From Phycisphaerales bacterium UBA966 (lineage in GTDB: Bacteria; Planctomycetota; Phycisphaerae; Phycisphaerales; SM1A02): a DNA stretch of 8,350 nucleotides. This document shows, piece after piece, positions 1-6,072 of this stretch. The stretch spans positions 1,740 to 10,089 of the forward strand of contig DBCE01000139.1 in NCBI GenBank assembly GCA_002292895.1. Reading direction: 5' to 3'. The translations under genes and the position numbers were made by a program. A model generated the notes under the pieces. The model was not told the origin of the DNA. It made no database searches and worked only from the letters and a program-made list of their open reading frames with translations. The stretch's first letter is position 1, and every line of letters begins with the position of its first letter.

Positions 1-347
1 TCGAAGTGTTCCTGCGTCGCCCAGTGCGGCACCAAGTTGGAATTGGCGATCATCACCCGCGGTGCATCAGCGTGCGTGCGAACAACGCCAACCGGCTTGC
101 CGCTTTGCACCAGCAACGTCTCGTCTGCTTCCAATTTCTTCAGGCTCTCGATGATTGCATCAAAGCACTCCCAGTTACGCGCCGCCTGTCCACGGCCTCC
201 GTACACCACCAAGTCTTGGGGGCGTTCCGCCACTTCTGGATCCAAATTGTTCATCAGCATGCGCATGGCGGCTTCAGCGGCCCAGGTCTTGCAGGTGCGC
301 TGGTTTCCGCGCGGGGCGCGAACGACTCGAGGTGCAATGGTGGTCAT
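1..347 (-). CDS. hutU: Urocanate hydratase (urocanase), N-terminal part, cut by the window edge
   Basis: Urocanase adds water to urocanate to give 4-imidazolone-5-propionate, the second step of histidine catabolism, in the cytoplasm, using tightly bound NAD+ as an electrophile. The frame opens with ATG at 347-345 and runs without a stop to base 1, giving about 115 residues. The text matches the urocanase N-terminus nearly throughout: RAPRGNQRTCKTW, MRMLMNNLDPEVAERP, DLVVYGGRGQAARNWECFD, then DETLLVQSGKPVGVVRTHAD and IANSNLVPHWATQEHF. The family is about 550 residues long, so some 430 residues, including the catalytic cysteine region, lie outside the window. It lies 118 bp downstream of hutH on the same strand, the usual partnership for histidine breakdown. 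No Shine-Dalgarno is visible; a TACAAT hexamer lies 9 nt before the start. Family call is close to certain; the start is likely because no in-frame start lies just upstream. Confidence 0.96.
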   Translation of the reverse strand, partial: MTTIAPRVVRAPRGNQRTCKTWAAEAAMRMLMNNLDPEVAERPQDLVVYGGRGQAARNWECFDAIIESLKKLEADETLLVQSGKPVGVVRTHADAPRVMIANSNLVPHWATQEHF

Positions 348-356
348 GGCGGTGCG

Positions 357-362
357 ATTGTA
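357..362 (-). promoter_or_regulatory. Possible -10 element just before hutU
   Basis: On the minus strand the hexamer reads TACAAT, five of six matches to TATAAT, and ends 9 nt before the hutU ATG. A start of transcription about 7 nt downstream would leave a leader of only a few bases. No good -35 was found at 16-18 nt spacing, so this is suggestive only. It would let hutU be transcribed separately from hutH. Confidence 0.3.
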
Positions 363-446
363 GGCACGAAAGCCAACATATTGACAGCCATTGCGGAGTG
401 CAATTCAAGTTCCGGCTCGGCAAACAATCGCCGCCCGCGCCCAGGC

Positions 447-461
447 GGCGCGCAGCGCGCC
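447..461. repeat. Perfect GC inverted repeat between hutH and hutU
   Basis: The sequence GGCGCGC-A-GCGCGCC is a perfect 7-bp inverted repeat around one central base, lying 5 bases past the hutH stop codon. In RNA it could form a short, very GC-rich hairpin with a 3-base loop after loss of the innermost pair. There is no U-tract after it on the minus strand, so it is not a standard intrinsic terminator. It could modulate hutU expression or mRNA stability, or be a chance product of GC-rich sequence. The rest of the 118-bp gap (348-465) holds only the -10-like hexamer noted above. Confidence 0.35.
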
Positions 462-465
462 TATT

Positions 466-2025
466 TCAAGCCTCCACAAACGCGCGCGCCTTCACCAGCT
501 GCGCCACTTGCAGGATGTCCGGCGCCGGTGATCGATCGCCTTCCAGCCGCGGCACATGGCGACGCACTTCGGCATGTAGCGCTTCAACGCCCGCGCCCGA
601 TCGCAACGGTCGCTGGTATTCCAACCCTTCGCACATGACCAACAGTTCAATGGCAATTACATCAGTGGCAAGTCGAACCGCCGCGCGCAGATGATTGGCG
701 CTGGTGGCGCCCATGGAGTTGTAGTCTTCGATCCCCGCGCTGGTGACCACGTTGTGCGCACTGGCCGGATGGGCAAGCACTTGCAATTCATTGCAACACG
801 CTGCTGCCGTGTACTGCGCAATCATGTAACCACTGTTGACGCCCGGATTGCTGCTCAAGTATGGACGCACCGGATTCTGTGGATCGTTCGCTGCCAAGAT
901 CCAGAAGGTACGGCGTTCGGAAATTCCAGCAACGGTCACCAGTGCCAACTTTGCAGCATCAAGTGCCAGCGCCAGCGGCATTCCGTGAAAGTTTCCGCCC
1001 GAGAGAATGTCTGCCCGACCAGCCTCGGTGGTGCTTGCAAACACCAACGGATTGTCAGTCACTCCGCCGAGTTCCCGCTCAATCACTCCGCGCGACCACA
1101 GCATGGAATCAAGCGCGGCGCCCAATACTTGTGGGCTGCAACGGAACGAATACGGATCCTGCACGCGCGGATCATCCTGCGCGTGGGCAGGCAAAATGGT
1201 GCTGCCTTGCAGTTGGTCAAGCACCGCAGCCGCCACCGCTTGCTGCCCGGGCTGGTTACGTGCAGCATGAATGCGCGGATCAAGGAACGCGTCGGTGGCG
1301 CGGCACGCATCAATGGAAAGCGCGGTTGCCCGCATGGCTGCTTGCAAGAGCGCTTCCATGTCATGCATTGCCAGCGCGCCGATCGCGCACATGTAGTGCG
1401 TCCCGTTGATGAGCGCCAATCCTTCCTTGGCAGCAAGTGCTACGGGTTTCAGATTCACGGCACCCAGCGCGTCGCGACCGGACATGCGTTGGCCGCCCAG
1501 CATCGCTTCGCCTTCACCAAGGAACACCAGCGCCAAGTGTGAGAGCGGAGCAAGGTCGCCGGATGCACCAACGGAACCGCGGCTCGGTACCACCGGGTGA
1601 ACGCCCGCGTTCAACATGCTGACGATCAACTCCACCAATTCAGGTCGGACCGCACTGCGTGCTCGACAGAGACTGGCGGACAAGATCAGCATCATGCCGC
1701 GCACGACTTCTTCGTCAGCAGCGTCGCCGACGCCAGCGGCATGACTGCGCACCAAATTTGCTTGTAAGTCATTCAGATCCTTGTCAGCCACGCGAACGCG
1801 CGACAGCGAACCGAACCCTGTATTGATTCCATAGAGTGCTTCCCCTTCAGCCATGCGTCGCTCCAGCGCAGCGCGCGCGCCGGCCATGGAGTTGCGCGCC
1901 TCCGGGCTGATGCGCACCGGTTGGCGGTTCCGTGCCACCGCGGCAACCTGCTTAATAGTGAGGGGCGAACCATCAAGGATCACGGCATCCTTGGCGTTGG
2001 GACGGTCGGGGGAGACACTTGGCAT
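466..2025 (-). CDS. hutH: Histidine ammonia-lyase (histidase), MIO-dependent
   Basis: HutH removes ammonia from L-histidine to give trans-urocanate, the first step of the Hut pathway, in the cytoplasm. With the start chosen here it has 519 residues, close to the usual 505-515. Visible motifs: YGINTGFG (65-72, with the catalytic-type Tyr), LVRSHAAGVG (91-100, the Ser-His pair seen in histidases), the Ala-Ser-Gly triad that forms the MIO cofactor within GASGDLAPLSH (154-156), QDPYSFRC (289-296), DNPLVF (324-329), GGNFHGMP (343-350) and SAGIEDYNSMG (429-439). Two positions differ from classical histidase: GNFHGEP is GNFHGMP and NQEDHVSMG is GIEDYNSMG, though the catalytic-type Glu433 is kept. 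The frame also extends to an ATG at 2085, but the extra 20 residues look unlike the family and that start overlaps the divergent gene's start codon. hutU lies 118 bp downstream. A close MIO-enzyme relative is possible, but the neighbour favours histidase. Confidence 0.93.
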   Translation of the reverse strand: MPSVSPDRPNAKDAVILDGSPLTIKQVAAVARNRQPVRISPEARNSMAGARAALERRMAEGEALYGINTGFGSLSRVRVADKDLNDLQANLVRSHAAGVGDAADEEVVRGMMLILSASLCRARSAVRPELVELIVSMLNAGVHPVVPSRGSVGASGDLAPLSHLALVFLGEGEAMLGGQRMSGRDALGAVNLKPVALAAKEGLALINGTHYMCAIGALAMHDMEALLQAAMRATALSIDACRATDAFLDPRIHAARNQPGQQAVAAAVLDQLQGSTILPAHAQDDPRVQDPYSFRCSPQVLGAALDSMLWSRGVIERELGGVTDNPLVFASTTEAGRADILSGGNFHGMPLALALDAAKLALVTVAGISERRTFWILAANDPQNPVRPYLSSNPGVNSGYMIAQYTAAACCNELQVLAHPASAHNVVTSAGIEDYNSMGATSANHLRAAVRLATDVIAIELLVMCEGLEYQRPLRSGAGVEALHAEVRRHVPRLEGDRSPAPDILQVAQLVKARAFVEA

Positions 2026-2033
2026 CAGGTGCA

Positions 2034-2039
2034 AAGATA
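2034..2039 (-). promoter_or_regulatory. Possible -10 element just before hutH
   Basis: The minus strand reads TATCTT (four of six matches to TATAAT, fits TANNNT), ending 8 nt before the chosen hutH ATG at 2025. Transcription would start at or a base or two before the ATG, giving a leaderless or near-leaderless mRNA. No -35 hexamer is evident. It would also support the 2025 start over the ATG at 2085. Confidence 0.25.
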
Positions 2040-2047
2040 CGCAGGGC

Positions 2048-2076
2048 TTGCATCCGCCGCGCGGGGCGGGTACGAC
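2048..2076 (+). promoter_or_regulatory. Weak candidate promoter for the membrane-protein gene
   Basis: TTGCAT (2048-2053), a 17-nt spacer and TACGAC (2071-2076) sit 7 nt before the ATG at 2084. Each hexamer matches the sigma-70 consensus at only three of six positions, so the main support is the spacing and the divergent arrangement: the 58-bp gap 2026-2083 must hold the start signals of both hutH and this gene unless they lie within the coding regions. Confidence 0.2.
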
Positions 2077-2083
2077 TGTCGCC

Positions 2084-2899
2084 ATGCAGAACCCGTTCGC
2101 GCGCTACTCGGTCCTATTTCTTGGCATTGCAGCGTGCATTCTTGTCATGTTGCCGGTTCTGCCGTTCCTGGCTAGCGCCCGCGGTGTAGCTGGCCCCACC
2201 TGCACCGACGCGGTCCATCCCGCGACCGCCGCGCTCGCCCTCGGCCTGGGATCAGCCCTGTGCTGCGCTATTGCGTCGATCGTTGGTCGGCTGATCAATG
2301 CTGCCGTTGGACTCTTCGTCCTCGGCTGTGGCCTCGCCGTGATTTCCGGTCAATCGGGCACGATTCTTGATGCTGCGTTCGACGGCGACTCGCTTCTACC
2401 GATCGCCTTCGAAACCCTCGCGTGGTCGGGCGCCGTGCTGTTGATGTCGGTCATCGTCTTCCGCGTGTCTGGCCCACTCTTAGATCTCCCTGCACGCACG
2501 AAGGGCGGGGCGTTCATTCATGAAGTCTTCAATTCTGACGCTGGCCGCGCATTGGCAGCGGGGGTCCTTGCGGTTGCCGCCATGTATCTCCTCTCGCGCA
2601 CGGAACTCAAGGGTCAGGCGATTGGCGCTGCCGTCGTCGGCGGCGTTGCCACTGCGTTCCTCGGTCGGCGCTTGGTTGGCGATTCTCAGCCGATTCTCCT
2701 GATGGCTACGCCGGTCTTTGCGATCGGAATTGCGCAACTCTTCACGGCCTATGCCCTGAAAGCGCCACTGGATCAAGTGGTGGTGCAGCGTGGGCTTCCG
2801 GGTTGGTCGATGGCCATGCCCGTGGATATTGCCGCTGGCACCCTGATTGGCATTCCCATGGGTCTTGGGTGGACCAAGCCCGCTGAAACCGACGAGTGA
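2084..2899 (+). CDS. Integral membrane protein of unknown function
   Basis: I do not recognise the family of this 271-residue protein. Its composition (Ala, Leu, Gly, Val rich) and roughly eight hydrophobic stretches mark it as a multi-pass inner-membrane protein: about residues 10-30, 46-68, 70-89, 104-128, 154-171, 177-195, 203-224 and 243-262. A more polar loop (about 129-153, containing PLLDLPARTKGG and FIHEVFNSD) splits it into two sets of four helices, and the tail (KPAETDE) is short and charged. No transporter, protease or enzyme motif is apparent. The frame is open further upstream to 1853, but that part is antisense to hutH; ATG 2084 is followed directly by a typical N-terminus (MQNPFARYSVLFLGIAA). 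The kinase gene follows after 19 bp, so the two could be co-transcribed. No Shine-Dalgarno is seen. Confidence 0.8.
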   Translation: MQNPFARYSVLFLGIAACILVMLPVLPFLASARGVAGPTCTDAVHPATAALALGLGSALCCAIASIVGRLINAAVGLFVLGCGLAVISGQSGTILDAAFDGDSLLPIAFETLAWSGAVLLMSVIVFRVSGPLLDLPARTKGGAFIHEVFNSDAGRALAAGVLAVAAMYLLSRTELKGQAIGAAVVGGVATAFLGRRLVGDSQPILLMATPVFAIGIAQLFTAYALKAPLDQVVVQRGLPGWSMAMPVDIAAGTLIGIPMGLGWTKPAETDE

Positions 2900-2911
2900 C
2901 CTGCGTACACT
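2883..2911 (+). promoter_or_regulatory. Candidate sigma-70-type promoter before the PfkB kinase gene
   Basis: CTGAAA (2883-2888), a 17-nt spacer and TACACT (2906-2911) give two hexamers with four of six consensus matches each at ideal spacing. The -10 ends 7 nt before the ATG at 2919, so transcription would begin at the A of the start codon. The -35 lies inside the end of the membrane-protein gene. This is the best promoter match seen in the window but remains a visual match only. Confidence 0.35.
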
Positions 2912-2918
2912 TGTTGGA

Positions 2919-3845
2919 ATGTCCCTTCTCGTCACCGGAACCATCGGAATTGACACACTACACGCACCCACAGGCGAGGCCACTGGAGTCCTCGGCGGAA
3001 GTTGCGCGTACTTCGCAGCAGCTGCCAGCCAGCTGACGCCAGTACGCGTGGTCGGCGCCGTCGGCGGTGATTGGCCAGAAGCGCACGAGAAGCAATTCCG
3101 CGCATTCCCCAACGTGTGCTTGCAAGGACTTGAGCGACGCCCGGGCAGCCAAACGTTCGCATGGGGCGGTCGATACTTCGACAACATGAATCGGCGCGAG
3201 ACGCTCTTCACGCGTCTTGGAGTCTTGGAAGAAGCGCCGCCAGCTGTGCCGGCCTCGTACCTGGATAGCAAGGTGTTGTTCCTTGCCAACACGCACCCGC
3301 TCGTGCAACTTGATTTGCTGCGGCGCTTCCCAAACAAGCCGCTCGCCGTCTGCGACACCATGGATCTGTGGATCAATATTGCTCGTCCGGAACTCATGAA
3401 TCTCTTGGCCGAAGTGGACGGCGTGATCATGAACGATGAAGAGGCGATGCAACTCACCGACTGCCGCAACGTAGTCAGCGCGGGTCGTGAAGTCCTCAAG
3501 AACGGACCGCGCCATTTCGTGGTGGTCAAGAAGGGTGAGCACGGCGCCATCTTGGTGCATCGCGACGGCGTCGCCAGTATCCCTGCGTTTCCTGCAGATC
3601 TTTCCCAGGTGATTGATCCAACTGGGGCAGGTGACACCTTTGCCGGTGGATTCATGGCGCACCTCGCGCGCACCGGTAAGCATGACTTTGAAACGCTGCG
3701 CCACGCCATGGCGTGGGGCACTGTGCTTGCAAGTTTCACCATCGAAGCGTTCGGGCTCGATCGGCTCTCGCGGCTGACGGCTGGACAGATTGATGATCGC
3801 TACCGCGCATTCCGCGCCATGACGGCGTTCGACATTCGCAGCTGA
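2919..3845 (+). CDS. PfkB-family (ribokinase-like) sugar or nucleoside kinase
   Basis: A 308-residue cytoplasmic kinase of the ribokinase/PfkB fold, which passes a phosphate from ATP to a sugar, sugar phosphate or nucleoside. The N-terminus (LVTGTIGIDTLHAPTG) and GGSCAYFAAAASQL (26-39) match the substrate-binding part. N172-E175 (NDEE) is the Mg-binding NxxE motif. VVVKKGEHGAILV (201-213) is the usual strand-turn-strand. DPTGAGDTFAGGF (233-245) is the PfkB signature, with catalytic base Asp239 and the GAGD anion hole. The mid-region CDTMDLWINIARPEL and FLANTHPLVQLDLL looks like one widespread but functionally unassigned PfkB clade. Length fits the family (about 300). The frame is open upstream to 2847 (TTG), but that part overlaps the previous gene and ATG 2919 begins the conserved text. 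It lies 19 bp after the membrane-protein gene and 14 bp before the peptidase gene. The substrate cannot be read from the sequence. Confidence 0.92.
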   Translation: MSLLVTGTIGIDTLHAPTGEATGVLGGSCAYFAAAASQLTPVRVVGAVGGDWPEAHEKQFRAFPNVCLQGLERRPGSQTFAWGGRYFDNMNRRETLFTRLGVLEEAPPAVPASYLDSKVLFLANTHPLVQLDLLRRFPNKPLAVCDTMDLWINIARPELMNLLAEVDGVIMNDEEAMQLTDCRNVVSAGREVLKNGPRHFVVVKKGEHGAILVHRDGVASIPAFPADLSQVIDPTGAGDTFAGGFMAHLARTGKHDFETLRHAMAWGTVLASFTIEAFGLDRLSRLTAGQIDDRYRAFRAMTAFDIRS

Positions 3846-3859
3846 CACGGGACATCACT

Positions 3860-6058
3860 ATGAAGATCACACCTTTCTATCGCGCGCTCAACTCGACCGC
3901 GCTCCGGATGTTGCTTTGCACTATCGCGGCGTCCAGTGCATGTCGCGCGCATGCGCAGTGGGTTCCCTTTGACAGTCTGCCCGGTGCGCAGCGGGTGAGT
4001 GCTATCGAAAGCCCCGGCGGTTCTGCGGGTCGCGTCAGTGACGTGCGCTGGGACATTCCGGGCGGGCGCGTCTGGTTTCAGTACGCGGGCAAATGGAAAT
4101 CGGTGGCGTTGTCCGGCGATGCAACGGTGACGGTGCCAGAAGGCACTGAGCCACCGGCCGCCGCTGCACGGCCACAGACGTACCGCGCGCCGAAGGGCGG
4201 TCGAGCGAAACAGGCGACGCGGGTTCCGAGTCCGGATGGTGCATGGAACGCAGTGTTTCAAGATTTCAATGTGCTTCTGGAGCCGGAGGGCGAGCCTGCC
4301 AATCGCGCGGCGATCCATGCCACCGACAACGGAACCAACAAGCATTGGTTCGGCAGCGCGGACTGGGTGTACGGCGAAGAACTTGATCAGAACTCTGCCA
4401 TGTGGTGGTCGCCTGATTCCAAGCTGATTGCCTATTACGACTTTGATGAATCGCCAGTCAAGGAATACGTGCTGCTGGGCGGGCTGACCACCACGCGAAC
4501 CCGCGCACTTTCCGCTGGCTATCCGAAGCCAGGTGATCAAAACCCGATCGCCAAGTTAGAGATCTACAACCTTGCCACGGGCAAGCGCACGCCGATTGAT
4601 GTTGGCAGTGATCCCGAACAATATGTGTACGGCGTCGAATGGACTCCCAAGGGCGATGCGCTCTTGTGGTTTCGATGCAATCGTCGCCAGGACACGCTGC
4701 AGCTCATGGCCACTGATCCCGTGACTGGCGCCTCGCGCACACTGATCACCGAGAAGCAGTCCACCTGGCAGAAAAATTCGCCTGCATTGCAATTCCTTGC
4801 GGGCGGCTCGCGCTTTCTGTGGGAATCGGAATCAAACGGATTCGCCAATTGGGAACTCTGGGATCTGAACAAGGGCAAGCTCCTCCGTCTCACCGATGAT
4901 CCGTGGGTCAGTGAATCGATCGTGAATATCGATGAAGCGTCTGGATGGATGTACTACTCCGCTCGTTCCAGCAAGACCGGCATCAATTCGCAATTGCACC
5001 GCGTGCAACTTGATGGATCGCGGCGCGAGCGGCTCACTACGGAAGATCTGCACTATTCGTCATTCTTGGTGGCGCCTGACAATGCGCACTTTGTAGCCAC
5101 CAAGCAGTTTGTGGATGTGCCGCCATCGGCCTCGCTGTACACCATGGATGGCAAAGAAGTGGCGCAGCTCACCAAGCCGGCGGCTGATCCGTACGGCAAG
5201 AAGGGCATGCCCAAGCCGGAATTCCTGCGCGTGACCGCCGCAGACGGCAAGACTGAGCTCTATGGAATTCTCTACAAGCCCAAGGACTTTGATCCATCGC
5301 GCAGCTATCCATTGGTTGTTGATGCTTACGGTGGACCGCTGATCGCCACCGTCTCACCGCGTTTTGGAAGTTACGAAGCGCAAACGGAATTGGGCGTCTT
5401 GATTGCCAAGGTGGACAATCGCGGCACTCCTGGACGTGGCAAGGCATTTGAAGATGCCACCTACATGAAGCTTGGTGGCGCTGATGTTGATGATCAAGCG
5501 CAACTGGTAAAGGAACTCAGCAAGCGCCCGTACGTTGATTCCAAACGCGTAGCGATCATGGGGCATAGTTACGGCGGATACATGGCATTGATGGCCGTAC
5601 TTCGGTACCCGCAAACTTTCCAAGTAGCAGTTGCTGGCGCACCGCCCACGGACTGGCGCCAGTACGACACTATCTATACGGAACGCGCCATGCGCACTCC
5701 CCAAGAAAATGCCGAAGGCTATGACGCTGGAAGCGCAGTCAAGCTTGCAACAACACTCAAGGGCAGGGTGCTGCTGCTGCACGGAATGGTGGATGACAAT
5801 GTGCATCCATCCAACACCTTTGCGATCGCGCAGGTGTGGCAGGCTTCGAACATTCCATTCGAAATGATGTTGTTCCCCAACGCGGACCACGGCATCGGTA
5901 GTCCAGCCTACGAAAGTGCCAAGTGGAGTTTCATCTTGCGTAACTTTGGCATGTGGAGCCAGGCGCCGCTCGGTGCGCCAGCAGCGGGTGCCGAACCAGC
6001 TGCCGCCGCCGCCGCGCCTGATGCGGGCAACGCTGCGAAGCCGATGAAACCGGAGTGA
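3860..6058 (+). CDS. Exported prolyl-oligopeptidase-family S9B dipeptidyl-peptidase (DPP IV-like)
   Basis: A 732-residue serine peptidase with the two-part DPP IV layout: a beta-propeller (about 110-440) and a C-terminal alpha/beta-hydrolase domain (about 455-700). The family removes N-terminal dipeptides, often after Pro or Ala. DWVYGEEL (168-175) carries the Glu173-Glu174 pair that in DPP IV binds the substrate N-terminus, followed by the typical AMWWSPDSKLIAYYDFDE. In the hydrolase domain the nucleophile is Ser570 (GHSYGGYMA), with Asp645 (GMVDDNVHP) and His677 (NADHGIG); Tyr490 (DAYGGP) and the QYDTIYTERAM segment also match DPP IV. The N-terminus is a signal peptide: basic start, hydrophobic stretch about 14-27, likely cleavage after AHA-32, so it should act in the periplasm or outside the cell. 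Cys28 could suggest a lipoprotein but the lipobox is poor. The C-terminus ends in an Ala/Pro-rich tail (about 702-732). It starts 14 bp after the kinase gene. Confidence 0.95.
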   Translation: MKITPFYRALNSTALRMLLCTIAASSACRAHAQWVPFDSLPGAQRVSAIESPGGSAGRVSDVRWDIPGGRVWFQYAGKWKSVALSGDATVTVPEGTEPPAAAARPQTYRAPKGGRAKQATRVPSPDGAWNAVFQDFNVLLEPEGEPANRAAIHATDNGTNKHWFGSADWVYGEELDQNSAMWWSPDSKLIAYYDFDESPVKEYVLLGGLTTTRTRALSAGYPKPGDQNPIAKLEIYNLATGKRTPIDVGSDPEQYVYGVEWTPKGDALLWFRCNRRQDTLQLMATDPVTGASRTLITEKQSTWQKNSPALQFLAGGSRFLWESESNGFANWELWDLNKGKLLRLTDDPWVSESIVNIDEASGWMYYSARSSKTGINSQLHRVQLDGSRRERLTTEDLHYSSFLVAPDNAHFVATKQFVDVPPSASLYTMDGKEVAQLTKPAADPYGKKGMPKPEFLRVTAADGKTELYGILYKPKDFDPSRSYPLVVDAYGGPLIATVSPRFGSYEAQTELGVLIAKVDNRGTPGRGKAFEDATYMKLGGADVDDQAQLVKELSKRPYVDSKRVAIMGHSYGGYMALMAVLRYPQTFQVAVAGAPPTDWRQYDTIYTERAMRTPQENAEGYDAGSAVKLATTLKGRVLLLHGMVDDNVHPSNTFAIAQVWQASNIPFEMMLFPNADHGIGSPAYESAKWSFILRNFGMWSQAPLGAPAAGAEPAAAAAAPDAGNAAKPMKPE

Positions 6059-6072
6059 TTCCTGCACCCGCC

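Noticed and set aside
691..1542. Long plus-strand open frame (283 codons) across hutH
   Set aside because: It is antisense to the well-conserved hutH, and its translation is rich in Arg, His, Cys and Gln with no recognisable motif, as expected for a GC-rich shadow frame.
1853..2083. Upstream extension of the membrane protein by 77 codons
   Set aside because: The extension is antisense to the hutH N-terminal coding region and its residues are Arg/Ala-rich, unlike the membrane protein; ATG 2084 begins a natural N-terminus.
2480..3742. Minus-strand open frame of 420 codons opposite the membrane-protein and PfkB genes
   Set aside because: It spans two confident plus-strand genes, has low-complexity Ser/Arg/Pro-rich text and no family pattern; treated as a shadow.
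5354..6067. Minus-strand open frame of 237 codons opposite the S9 peptidase
   Set aside because: Lies wholly under the catalytic domain of the peptidase and shows no coherent protein features.
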